Assembly (NCBI GenBank): GCA_020736575.1 | Contig: JAGPYM010000080.1 | Span: 24,726-88,725, forward strand | Origin: Thelonectria olida | Lineage: Eukaryota; Ascomycota; Sordariomycetes; Hypocreales; Nectriaceae | DNA length: 64,000 bases | Reading direction: 5' to 3' | Part shown: positions 21,932 to 35,508 of the stretch, piece by piece | How the letters are laid out: each line of letters begins with the position of its first letter | How positions within the stretch are numbered: position 1 is the stretch's first letter | Translations under genes and position numbers: made by a program | Notes under the pieces: model-generated | The model's database searches: none | Seen by the model: the letters and a program-made list of their open reading frames with translations, nothing else | Told to the model about the DNA's origin: nothing

Positions 21932-23880
21932 GGGGGGCAAATTGAGGCAGCAGGCACATGTTAGATGGAGAGTGAAGAGGACGGTTTTCCGTTGGAATTG
22001 CATCACAGATGGCAAGCGCATGGTAGCCAGGGGGCCACCGAGGTTCATCCCAGGAAGAGTCTGTCCAATGCAAGGCCCCTCGTGGGTGCCATCAAGACCA
22101 GAACGCCTGTCGTACCTAGCAGGGTTTCAAGTTATCAAGCAGAGCGACTTATTTGACTCAGATGAACGGGCATTACCAGTAGTTTCCTGGCGCAACTCTT
22201 ACACCGGCGCTAACCAGTTGTATGTACTGGGTAGTGCCAAGAGGCGCGCCATTGACCGTGACGCCGTAGGGGGAGGTTATGGGTTGGGAGTGCCGTTGGG
22301 GGATGGAAGTAGTATAAGCTGTTCATAGTGGGTTCTGAGACATTGTGTGAGAATTTCATCCTAGCCAAAGTGAAATGGGAGGGTGGTTACGCTGGTAATA
22401 GATATAATTGTTGATGGTGTTTGCAAATTGCGGAGCTCTGTGAACAGGGCTATTTGAGGGCTGGCCAAAGAACAGCGAGTCGAAACTGGAAGACGCTGCT
22501 CTAAACCCAGGTCTAGAGGGGGCAATCTCTTCTTCTGGGTCAGCCCACCGAGGGGTACGGATGCGCGTCCCACGACAAGAGGCGCCCTGGGAACGTGCGG
22601 GACCCCCCCATCTTGCTCGGGGGCTGTGAAGCGTGGGGGATCAGGCAATGGAGTCCTTGGAATCGGACGCTGAGCCATGTCTAGAATGAACGGCACCGAA
22701 GGTGAAAGATCGGTCCTGGGCTGGTAGCTTTCTCTGCGACTAGCCTTTTCTGTGTCAGATACAGCCTTTTAGGGATTGACTGTCGCGTAAGCCTCTGCAA
22801 GATTGTTGATAATGCGGTGTGGTTCCAGCTCTTGGGACTAGTCGACAATGGGGACAAGATGCGCTTGGGTTTGCCAGCCAGGTCTTGATGCATACGCCGC
22901 AAAATATGTGCTGGCAGTCGACGAGTTTGACAGGGTCAAAGAAAATAGACTGGCAGATCTAAGGACGCCATACGTGGCTGCTCAAGGGTTAGGCTATAGT
23001 AGACATACACCGCAGGTCAGTTCTTGCTCCATTTTGCTGAATGAGCGACGCTCGAAAGATGGCAAGGCCTCTGACAGGAATTATACCACGGATCCTTTCG
23101 AGCTGCGGTCCATTTATGCGCTTGACCTTGCAGGACGTCGGTGGTGGTCGAGGCCCAAGCCGCAAAGCCTTATTTAGGAGCCCTGCAGATAATAGACTTC
23201 ATTTACTAGCCAGAAGAGATGTTAGACCGTCTAGTCTCAGGTCACATGAGAAAACCAAGCTACAAGGGTCCAGGCCAGATGCGTGTCCCTGGGAATCTCC
23301 TCACCGAAGGAGATGGAAGGTCAAATTAGCGGGACATGATGTTGCGGCGCCAGGAGGTTGTAGGTAACTGAAGGTCGAGGCATATTGACTCGCTGATATA
23401 AGGACCTTGGGAGTGCCGGTTCTATGAGAATCATCTCCTAGGCCGGCCAGCTATGACGTGTATAGATAGTAACTTAGTCACGCCTAAGGCCTTGCGTTCT
23501 TTTCTAGGTGTCCGAAAGTATTATTATATTGCCCTTTGGCTTCAGACAAGCGCAAAAATATATTACTCCCCTGGACCCTTCTCATTCTGTCTTGTACACG
23601 TGATTCCATCCAACTCCCGCTTCGGGACGGAGTATCAACCAGGCAGTTTTTATTCACCCCAGCCCTGAGGGTGCCTTGCCGCCCAATAAGATAATGTTAC
23701 GCTGAGGATTTCGCCCCTCGACCCCTCAAATCCCGCAGACGGCGGCGCCTTGGCTGCTGCACCTTGCAAGCCACAGGGTATCCGATGGCTGTGGCTGTGT
23801 TCAGCTTTGGCAATTGTGCAGTCACGGGTGGCGCCACGGGCGCCTGGCGTTCATTAGTCTATGACTTATTTCCAACTAGA
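21932..23880. other. Intergenic, no supported gene
   Basis: Nearly 2 kb downstream of the glyoxal oxidase. Open frames (for example 22848..23177 plus) have no recognisable motif. Composition is ordinary until about 23880, where the AT-rich block begins. Confidence 0.4.
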
Positions 23881-24490
23881 CTGAGTTTAAGTGAAAGCCA
23901 GTTTTATTATTAGTTAGCTGGCCTACTAGTAGCTCTAATAGCCTAGTATATATAAATTCTTTTTATAAATAATTAGCTATAACTAATAAAATTTAATTAT
24001 TAGTTTAAATAATTAATTATATAATTAACTATTTTAAATATAATAATAAATATATTACAATTAAAACAAATTATTTAATAAAATAAAACTATTATTATTT
24101 ATATTTTATTTAAAATTTATATTTTAATTTTAATAATTAAATTTATATTATTTATATTTTAAAAATATTATTTTTAAATTTATTATTTATTATATTAATT
24201 ATTAAAATATTAGATATATATATATTTTATATATTTAAATTATAAATATTTTTAATTATAATTATAAAATATTTTATAAAACTTATAATTAGTTTATTAA
24301 ATAGCAATTATATATTTTTAATAATATAAAAAAGTAATTTATAATTTATTTATTTTTTTATATTTAAAAATTATATTTTATATATATATATTATTATTAT
24401 ATTATATAAAAAATATAAATAATTTTAAAAATATTTTAAAGAAAATTATACTTATATATAAACAGCTATAGCTTTTATTCATTTAAGCCC
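23881..24490. repeat. Small AT-rich island, RIP-like
   Basis: About 600 bp of almost pure A and T, packed with TA, TTAA and ATTA, begin and end abruptly within DNA of normal composition. No open frame survives. The sharp edges and depletion of C and G fit a short repeat copy mutated by RIP. The original element cannot be read. Confidence 0.75.
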
Positions 24491-24770
24491 TCGTTTTAAA
24501 GCCGGGCTTATACAATCCACTAATAACCCAGCTCCCCAGGCTGTTCTTCAGCCGCAGCACTTCCTTGTGTTACGTGGAGCCACACCGGCTCCCTGCATGA
24601 AAGCTCTGTTTCTCTACCGAATGCTGCTAAAGCCCTTTGGAGTGGTATAAGAATGTCCATGAGAGGCATCCATTGTAGAGCCTTCGGGTGCTCCTTTTGT
24701 CCCGCCTCACTCCTTTTCTTTTAACACGACACCAACAAACCAGACGCCATTATCCACTAACACTAGCAAG

Positions 24771-25523
24771 ATGGAGAGCGAGATTGGTGCGTAATATACC
24801 TCGGTGCGGTTTGATTTGTTTAGATACCTGCCCTAATTACCTTGGAATAGGTGCAAAGACTGTGCCCACCAACCCGGCACCCGCCTACTCCAACTACCCA
24901 GCTCGTCCCACCGACCCTACCTACATCTCTTCTCCCGCCGTCCCTCACCAAGGCTTCACCCCTGCTCAACCAGCAGCTGTATATCAACAACAATCATTGC
25001 CCGTGCAATACGCAGGAACCGCACCCCAGCAGCAACAATTCTTCCCTCCGCAATATGTGACATATCCAGGGCAGCAGGGATTCGTCCCGCAGCCCATGAA
25101 CGCGGCACAGGTAGTCCAGATGCCTGCCGTAAGCTCACAATACAGGACCGCGGCTCCGATTGCGGCTCTTGGCCGATCCCCCGCTCCAGTGGACTGCCCT
25201 GGCTGTGAGCAGCGAAGCTTGACCATTACCAGCTTTTTAGTTGGCAATACCACCCAGTAAGGATATATCTGGAAGACGCATGGGCCTGGTGTGTTTAGCT
25301 GATTGCCTTCAGTGGCTGGGCTGCTGCTCTTTGCTTTGTGTTCTGCTTGGGTTGTATTCCATACCTCTTGAACGATTGCAAGGATGTCGAGCATAAATGC
25401 GGAAAGGTCTTGATTACCCCCCTTGAACTTGGTGTCTGTGTTTGACCTGACGTGATCCAGTGCGGTATCACACTCGCTATTTGGCACCGCAGCGGAAGTA
25501 CTGAGGTTCGTTACCATGGGTAG
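24771..25523 (+). CDS. LITAF-domain protein
   Basis: CDS join(24771..24786,24851..25256,25313..25406,25461..25523), 192 residues, all phases consistent. A tiny first exon encodes MESEIG. Residues about 10-130 are rich in Pro, Gln, Tyr and Ala (QQQ and PQYV runs). The LITAF domain follows: PVDCPGC, then GNTTHGWAAALC leading into the hydrophobic hairpin FCLGCIPYLL, then HKCGKCG and the closing WHRSG. The CxxC...CGxCG pairs bind one zinc and the hairpin dips into the membrane, so a peripheral membrane protein of endosomes or plasma membrane is expected. Intron 3 has a weak donor (GTCTTG), but only that junction joins GK to CG. The gene is complete and of the usual length for fungi. Confidence 0.9.
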
Positions 25524-27759
25524 GTTGTCTAACGTCCGGTGCTATACACTGAGACATACTGTGGGAGGGAGGCGTCAGGATGAGAGTTGGTAGGGTTTGG
25601 GGTTGTGGTGATCGTAAATGCTTTTCATCTAAATCGGATACCTGTATCTGGGCGACGTTGTAAGTTCTATCATCTTGGAGCCTAGTCTGTAGGTCTATCT
25701 TATTAAGATAGTTTAATAAACCTTTCCTTGGTTAGGAATACTCTTAACGTTTGTTAAATAGGTATCGGCCTCGTGATAGTTAGGTCTGAAACCCAAACAA
25801 AGCTAAGCGGCTGGACAATAAGGGTGCAACTCTCAACATGCCGAAGCCATGCCCCTAAATCCCAAGCCAACTGTTGCTGATCCAACCGGCAAGTGGAACT
25901 CAGATTTGGTGGGGGAAAGTTTCTGTAGTTGGGAGCTCGTCGAGGTAAGTAAGTGGGCTTGGAGGAGAAACACGATGTGGACGGCTGAACAGGCTGGGGA
26001 AAGGGCTGTTCCAGCGACAAGAGGTGGTCAAAGATGCCAGTGAGGCTCTGGACCATATTCTTCACGTCGGCTCGCTCAACCCCACAACCGACGCCATCCT
26101 CTGCTCCGTCCTCCTCCACTCGCATCTGGGCTTCCAGTAGCCCGCCCGTCACAGCGATCTTCGTAACGTTAACAGTTGAGCTCGCCTCGAAAACCTCCGA
26201 CTCCGAGTGCGACTCTAATGGCGAGCCTGCCAAATGCCCCCAACTAAGCATTTAAAACTATCTAACAGCATGAAACTCCTCCGCTTCGCCGTCCACATGT
26301 ACCGTATTTGCTTGAGCGAGTTGTGATGAACAAGGCTACAAGATGATGCGACCACTCAGCGCAAAAACGACAACGATGTTCACATCAGCAAGATCATTAT
26401 GGTCGGCGTCTCAGCCTCCTGGAAGCAGAAGGAGGTTCAAGTAGAGTCGGAGGGCAAGACGTGGTCGACCAAGTGTGCATTTCGACCGCCTCGACCGAGC
26501 TCGATAGTTCTTCAGCAATGCTCCGCATACAGGGCCAATAAACCCGTCTTCCTCTGCGTCACGACTCTTTACGGTCGTCTACATTCCGCGTTGTTTCAAC
26601 TTGCCACCCATATCCACTCGAGCCAAGGACGAGAATACTCGGATGAGAGTCGGCTCCCTTTGAGGTCGTCCGGAACGACAAGCGACGACTCGTTAAGGGC
26701 GCATTCTCATTCATCGTCAGTAATGGTGTGCTCATGTGAGTATAGTGCCGCGTTCATGTGAGCCTTCATGTAACTGGATCTTTAGTAATGCAGAATCGCA
26801 TCTCTTCCCCGCATTGATTGCATTCCCACTGAACCGGCCTGTCGGTATTGGTCTAAGGGCCTTAATTTGCAAAGCTGCGGAAGAAAGATCGCAATAAAAG
26901 CCCACCTTGCCCTATCGGTTCTCGGTCGATTTATCCGCCTTCGTCCTGGTATGCCGGCTGTCTATCGCCTTGACGACGAGCGTCGACATGCCATATCAAA
27001 TTCTCAGGCGGATACTCGAAGACTGGTAGAGTTATCTGTTATTGAGTTGACTCTGATCATTGCTCAGCCAAATTGGCGTGCCTGGTCCGGGGCATTTCTT
27101 TATTTTTCACAGTACTCTTTAAAGCAGCTTGTCATAACGAGGCTCATGCCTCAACATGAGGTCAAGTCTTTACTGATAGATATGTACATTTTCTGTTGTT
27201 TGTATTTGGGTTTTTAGAGCACTCCCATCTCAAAAACTACGGAGAGTGAATCGAGTTTGTAACGATCTCTGCATCATAAGATCTTGTTGTCCAGGTGTCA
27301 TGATGTTAGGATCGAGTACGACCTGGGCCTCTCATTGTACGCCCAACGAGCAACTAAGCCAATACTGGCGTCATTGAACCACTTTGATCCGGGGAATTCA
27401 TTAGTCTATTGTGAGGATGATGAAATGAGGGCGTGGGGCTGAGGCGACCTAATGGAGAGGTAAACAATGCGGTTCATGATTTTGATGTCTGATACAGAGA
27501 AGTGTCATACAGAACCGGAGGATCTCGCAACCCGAACCTCGATCCACAGACCCGGGCCAAGGAGACTAGCATAAAAAGGACCTGTGCGTGACGACTTAAC
27601 CCCTTGCAGTCTCTATACGTAACGAGAAGGCTAGTGCGTGTTGTCATATTGATACTTCATAGATGATAGAATAGTAGACACGCAACGATTCCGAGCTATT
27701 TAATTCTTTTTTACATAAAACCAACTAATCACCAGAGTGAGTACCGCCAGCCAGGTAGC

Positions 27760-28075
27760 TCACGATCCTTCACTCTCACTCACAATTATATGACCTGTGC
27801 TGTTAAGGCAGATCGACCAACCCTTAGCTCGCATATAATCAAGCCAAGTAGGATCCGCTTGCATGACAGACATGCTCTCCATCAAGTGAATAAACCGCCT
27901 TCCTACGCTGTCTTTGAAGAGAGTGCCAGAGTTCTTGTTTAATGCGGCCGACCTGGCGATCACTCTTCATCTTCCTCTGCACGGAGAATAGATCGAGACA
28001 AGTGTGTAAGAATGCGTTCTTGCTTTGCCATTCACTACTTGTATCAACGCTGGAAAGGGTCTTGCAACATAACAC
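27760..28075 (-). pseudogene. Unrecognised coding-like fragment with one frame change
   Basis: Two overlapping minus-strand frames read like one protein: MLCCKTLSSVDTSSEWQSKN onward from 28075, then, after a one-base shift near 27960, SAALNKNSGTLFKDSVGRRF and MRAKGWSICLNSTGHIIV to a TGA at 27760. The second part has ordinary protein composition and no low complexity. I do not recognise the family. It may be the C-terminus of a larger decayed gene, or chance. Confidence 0.3.
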
Positions 28076-29619
28076 CTTGCCATGGCTGAATAGACGTCGA
28101 ACTCATGTCTAAGGGTGCGACGTTCTCTGTCTGTGGATGTCAACTTGGTACTTAATCGACGATAAAGCTGAATATGTGATACAGCCAGACCTTTGGCGAA
28201 TCCCGATTGATTATAAGACGAAATCTATAATATAATCTGATGCATCATACAACCTGAATATGACACAAGCTGATCTCTGAAGGAACATTCCCTATGAAAG
28301 AACACGATCCATGGTGCTGTTTAACGTATGAAAGTTCATGATAGCATGAAGCCCTTGAGACCCCTCCTTTAAACAGATATGCCGCGCATCTTCTCTCAGG
28401 CCTACCACTGGATCAACGCCTCTCTATTCTAATGGCCGGAATCTCACTGGCAGTCGTCCGCGTCGTGTGCTTTGCCATGATCGAGAGCAACGAAGCCATC
28501 AACAACGCCGATGAGATTTCAGCAGTCGAAGGCGTATATATATAGACAGTACAATCGACAGACTTCGCGGACTCAGTTGTAGGCGCGGTGTGTCTTGCAG
28601 TTGAGCGCCTAGAAAAGGGCAAAGGCGAACTCGGCAACAGCCTCAGCCACAGCCGTGCGTCATCCACTGCGATATTCGCCCCGAGAACTTCCTGATGCAC
28701 CAAACCTCTCTGGACTCTCTGGACATTCGTATCTGTGACTGTAGCGGCTCTTCTGCAAGGGAATAGGAGCATTTGCTTATGTTTTTAAGGCTATGTTATT
28801 GTAACCCTCACGCTCAGCAACCTTGGTAGTCTGGTGTGCTACTAATATATGGCGCGTCTCTAGCGTGATGCCTCTATTACTGTATTTGACAGTTCTCCCA
28901 AGAACACAAGACAAAACCACCTGCTCTTTTTGTGTTCTGGATATTGCACTGAAGGTTAAACCTCGTCATCTGGTGACCTGCGAAAAGGCCCCCAGTCGTG
29001 GCCGAGCAAGCAAGAGATCTACCTCTCCAGGGCTGAATGCGACGCCCCTCTCTAGAATCCGTTTTCAGAGGTGTAATTCTTGGCTATGTTGGCAGGAAAC
29101 TGGGGCTTGGGAGAACAACGCAGCCAACTTCCAAGTTCTAGAAAGGTGAAAGGTCCTCAAAGTGGCTGTTTGGGACGGATGGGCAATATCCGTCACTTAA
29201 AACGGCACACTTCCCCGCATTCATTCCATATTTGTGCGTCGGTTAAGATTCCATTGCCTACTCGGTAGCTATAAAGCAATGGAGGGCAAAAGATCCTGGT
29301 CATCCCCGCAATTCGTGTATTATTAGGCATCGCTATAAGCTCAAAATCTGGCAGTTAAGTCCGTGTGACAGGGATAAAATAGGCTTAATGGTAGGCATAT
29401 TGGGAAACACGCCAATAACTTCACCCACCACGTCCCATATGCAGGACAATTGCCGGAATGTTAGCATAGATCAGCTCTGCTTATCACATGTTATGCATCT
29501 CGTACACGGCATTTCAATGTAGATATAGGGACTCGGGAGTCTGGCGCAGCCTCGGCTGTGATGTTTGTGATAGAATGCGAGGTCGGTGGTCATTGACTTG
29601 GACCAAGACAAACCAAGGC

Positions 29620-29627
29620 TATAAATA
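29620..29627 (+). promoter_or_regulatory. TATA box of the FAD oxidase gene
   Basis: TATAAATA lies about 65 bp before the ATG at 29688, the expected place for a core promoter with a short leader. Confidence 0.55.
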
Positions 29628-29687
29628 CTCTCGTTAAAACTGATACTGGGCAACCCCACGGTCAGCTTTCCTCAGTCAGTGGGAATC

Positions 29688-31395
29688 ATGCACCGTCTAT
29701 GCTCCCTTCTGGCTCTTGCCGCCCTCTGTGGCCTATCCTCTTCCTTCGAGTACAACACCTTTGATGGTGAAGGACATCCTTCTTGCTATAATGTCACTGC
29801 TGTTTACGATGCAAGGAGCGTCGATGAGATTGTAGATCTTGTCAAGGACGCGGCCAGTAAGGGTCTCCAGGTACGTGCCGGAGCGAAAGGGCATATGTGG
29901 TATGATACTCAATGCTCTGACGATGAGACCGTCATCATTCGCACCGAGTATGTAAACAACATTTGGGACTTGGACCTTGGTGCGGGAACAGTGATGGTTG
30001 AGGCCGGGGTCACGTTTTTCCAGTTAGCTGAATACCTTCACGAGAATGGTGCCAACATTGGAACGGGTCTGGTCAATTGGAACATCAGTCTAGGAGGAAG
30101 CATCGCCATGGGAGCACATCGAACATCTCTCAGAGAGGACGCAGTCGTCGTCGGAGGGGTACTTGCTATGGATATCATTGACGGCAAGGGAAAAATTCGA
30201 CATATTGAGCGTGATGAATCAGACGACGATTGGCTAGCGGCTTCAACCTCTCTCGGGCTACTGGGAATCATTGCCAGGATCAAAATGCAGGTGTTCCCAG
30301 AGACAAAAGTGTGGGCAATGCAGAAAACGTAAGTTGCCAGAGTTGTTCGATCTATTCTGCCGCTGATTGCAGGTAGACTGGACGAAGATGATGTCCTTAA
30401 TGGAGACATCTATGGAATGATATCGCCATATCTTACAGCAAACTTTTGGGTATGTCCCCGATACTCTCACCAGGAGTAGGCATCCTAACATGAACCAAGT
30501 GGTGGCCGTATAAACGCAAGTTCCACTGGCGCTACTATGACTCCGTTCCCATAGATGAGAGCGACCAAGAGGGATTCCAATCTACCTTCTCCATCTCTGA
30601 AATTGAGGCAGTTGCGGCACGCACGCTTCTCGATAGTGGAAAGTATCTGCCGTCTTCGAACTGGCTGGCGGAAGAAATCTTCTTTGGCCTGTGGGAAAAG
30701 CCCAACTTTCACGACAAATCCACCAACGAAGAAATAAAGGAGTGGCCAGTGTACGGATACAACTACGATGTCCTCATTGGAGGGCTGTATCCTGACCAAA
30801 AGCCGGAATGGGACTACAATCTCCGCGGATACACTCTGGAGCTAGCATTCCCCGTCACGCGAGCAAACGAGATGTTCAAGAGAGTCCGCGCGCTGTTTGA
30901 TGCCGAGGCAAAGAAATTGATCTTCATGACCTCGACTTACAGAAGCGGCATCAATATTAAATTCAGCAAACCGCATTACGATTTCCTTGGCCAGTCGACC
31001 TACGACACCGCAGATGGCCAAGACTGGAGCAAGGGCGCCGTCATGTTTGACTTTCCCTCGTACCGACCAACCGTCGGTGACCACAAGAGATACAATGAAG
31101 AGTTCTGTAAGTTTACCACGTGAAATACAGAAACATGCTGATCGAGTAGACATCAACCTCGCCAACACATTGGTGAACGAGTTCCCCTGCAGGCCTCATT
31201 GGACAAAGAACACTCGGGATGTATTCAAGAGATCGGTCAAGAATTTGGATCCAGAGGTATGTGCCACAAATTGAACAAGAGCTCAGCGGTTGACAAGTGT
31301 AGAATCTGGCCCGGTTTAAGGCTGTGAAGGAGAAATTTGATCCTGATGGTATCTATAGGAGCGTGGTCGGCGAGATTCTAGGCATGTACGACTGA
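29688..31395 (+). CDS. Secreted FAD-linked oxidase with ALO-type C-terminal domain
   Basis: CDS join(29688..30328,30377..30449,30500..31106,31150..31256,31303..31395), 506 residues. A signal peptide (MHRLCSLLALAALCGLSSS) precedes a PCMH-type FAD-binding domain: YDARSVDEIVDLVKDAASKG, then RAGAKGHMW where the flavin-linking or flavin-contacting His sits, then GTGLVNWNISLGGSIAMGAHR. The C-terminal half matches the D-arabinono-1,4-lactone oxidase domain and ends with the signature RPHWTKN (His457) and FDPDGIYR. It should oxidise a sugar, sugar lactone or polyol with O2, giving H2O2, here outside the cell rather than in mitochondria. The final exon is recovered only by splicing, and all phases agree. 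Substrate is not readable. Confidence 0.88.
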
Positions 31396-32371
31396 GGCCA
31401 GGCTCGGCACTTCAGTACCCCGCGTCTTCTACCAGACGTCTGGAGAACCGGATGGGCTTTTCCGGAGATCCCCGCGCACGAAGAGTCGTTCTATCAAACG
31501 TCACTCCAAGACATACATGGCCAATCGGTGGGATTAGCACGGACTTGAGGCTGTTCCGGCAGCCGTGGTTCCCCGCATCTGGGCGTCGCTGCTTGAGCTA
31601 CCCAGAGGCACTCTTTATTTTTATGTGAAGGCAATGGCTATTATTGGTCTTTTGAACATGTTGTGATAACATGTGAGCACTTGAGTATTCTTCCCCTGTT
31701 TCTTCCTGACCATGCCGTATCACTATCCCATTCCTGGTCAACATTCCGTGCGGCATGTTCATTGAAGTACTCATGACCACGTTCTAGAGGTAATGCCAAT
31801 GTACGGATTAAAACTTCCCTGATTCAGTTTGGTTCAGGCCTTTTTAGCGCAACTAACTGGTCGTCATACACGTCCCAAGGACCTTTAATAACGAGGCTGG
31901 ATTCTTGCGGCTTGCCATGATCTGATCGAGGTGAGAAAGGAAAGAGTTAAAATCACCTTAAAAGAGGCAACTTTTACGTCTGAATCCGGATAGAGTAAGC
32001 AGATAGGCAATTCTCACGGATACTGATGAGCGAATAAGTTGAAGGGCATCATCTCTTACGCCGAGGATAACTGATCGGACCCGATCTAACTGCAAACAGC
32101 TCGCGGCAGCCTCGGAGTTCGGCGGAATGCACCAATGACTCTTGGCCTGGTGGCAAGGCGAATTTGGTCTCCAAACTTGCCCGATCGCGATAAGTGCCAC
32201 CGATTTCCAGATCAGGCAAGTTTTTAGGCCCGACTCGTGTGTGAGACTACAAGTGTGCGTCTCTGTGCCTCCTGGACGCAGCTCAAATATCTGTTGAGTG
32301 ACTGTAAACACACTGGACATTATCCTCGACTCATTCTACCACGACACTGGAGCGTTACGATTCTTAGAACT
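31396..32371. other. Intergenic
   Basis: Nearly 1 kb between two plus-strand genes with no supported feature. The minus-strand open frame at 31958..32320 has no recognisable motif. Confidence 0.4.
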
Positions 32372-33863
<1,492 letters not shown>

Positions 33864-35508
33864 TTAAGGTGAATTCAAGGGCCTTTTATGACGAATCAAG
33901 GAGAAACTTCAAGAAACGATCGCAAAGGCCGGGGAACCACATAAAAAAGTGAGGGCTGGCCGGTTGGCAATTGACGTTTTACGATGGTTGTTACCCATCA
34001 CGCAGAAGGGAGAATTCAATCCAGAATGCGAGTTTAGATGCGACGATAACAATCCTTTGAAAATGTACTGCATTCATGATTTATCTACCATCATGATGGA
34101 TTATCCCGCTACACCTGTATCGACCTCCTAGCACTTGATCATGGCGACTGTAGAAGCCGGCTCTCCGATACTACAATCTAGTCGGGTTATGCGAGTGATT
34201 CAGACATGAAGGGTCAACTTACTCTTTCTCTCGCAGACCACATAGCAAACAGTGCATGAGAAGAGAATGCCAACCAAGACGACTGACGCCTAATTCATCT
34301 ATACAGCTGTAACTGACAAGGCAGTGGGCATACTGAAAAGAACCATTTGGAATAAAATCCAAATCACAGTAACCACGTCGCATGTAGTACAGAGGTAACG
34401 TGCCATCGTCCTCGGATAAGATGGCGGCCAAACTATGAAAGAGTGACCCTAGATTACGCATCTTGGGCGCGCCTCAGCTTTCAGTGAATTAGATCGAAAT
34501 TCACTCGAATACATAGTGAATGATACATATATAATGAATTCCAACTCATGCAATAAGAAAACCTGCTTCATGAAAAATCATAGGGATAGAATTGGCATGG
34601 ATGTTGCGCGTAAACTCGTCGACGTCAATATACAATGAGAATAAGGTCCCCACAAACGGGTTAGGGGAATATTACTTTCCTTTAGTTGCTCATCTTGTAT
34701 TGGCATGAGACGCATGTTCTGCCCCTTGGCACTATGAAGCAGTCGAGATGGGTATCATAGCCTAACGCCTTGGACAGACTCGGACGATCGACAATCTGCT
34801 GGGTTCGCGCAGTCACAACGACCGTCGCCATCACAAAGGAGGGCATTCAGGGTGGCCAGGGAAGCCAGGGTGTCAGTGATGGCAATGGGGGCAATGTCTA
34901 TGGCTGCACGCCGTGCACCGCCGAGAGCAGCTCTGCGGGTTGCAATAAAGCCGTGACTGCACGACTTTTGACCATGGGACGATTTCAGATTTACAAGGGA
35001 AATAGTTACTCTCTTGTCGGTTGAATTGATTGATGTACGTTTGGGAGGTGTCATGGTGTTGTAGAGTGAGCTGGCCACTTCCGTAAGAGAAATGACTGCA
35101 GAAGAGTCTCAGTAGTGGAGATTGCGACCTGAAGGGAGCTTATAATAAAAATTGCAAAAGACCAGTATGAAGCAAAAGAATCTTCGTGTTCTTTATTCAT
35201 CAAGTTAGTGCACTGACTAGATTCAACCTTGGCCACATTGACCCGCAGGGCTTTCTTGCCTTGTCGCACCCTCCCACGCCTTCGAGTCAGCTCCAGCCCG
35301 TATCTTCAAGTTTAACTTGTCTCTGTGGAAGTTTTAGTTCCGAAGATAGATATATTGGTACGAAAAAGAGTTCAATGAACAAGATATGCCTCCATTCGCT
35401 ATCCCCCATTTGCCCAACAACCAGCAGCACTCTTCATCACTACATCTTCTTGCGCCTAAGACGAACCCCAACTCCTTGAAATCTCTTCACGTGGGATGCC
35501 CTCTTCTC
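33864..35508. other. Intergenic, no supported gene
   Basis: About 1.6 kb. Opposing open frames at 34755..35078 (minus) and 34770..35024 (plus) overlap almost completely and neither has a motif. Nothing else is recognisable. Confidence 0.35.

Larger units (their letters stand above)
25524..29687. other. Gene-poor 4.1-kb interval
   Basis: No intact gene is supported. Open frames at 25754..26251 (minus), 26399..26761 (plus), 26867..27217 (plus) and 28413..28772 (minus) show no motif I can name and no convincing splice partners. One coding-looking fragment at 27760..28075 is listed separately. The last 70 bp hold the promoter of the FAD oxidase gene. Confidence 0.35.

Noticed and set aside
21465..22328. 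287-codon plus-strand frame overlapping the end of the glyoxal oxidase
   Set aside because: Alternative frame of a GC-rich third-position gene; Arg/Ser/Pro-rich with no motif. The oxidase frame carries the active-site residues.
24984..25517. 177-codon minus-strand frame over the LITAF gene
   Set aside because: Antisense of the Pro/Gln-rich and zinc-ribbon exons; the plus-strand spliced product is a complete LITAF protein.
25754..26251. 165-codon minus-strand frame possibly from a regulatory protein
   Set aside because: No finger, zipper or known domain, and the composition is uneven. Upstream and downstream frames do not connect.
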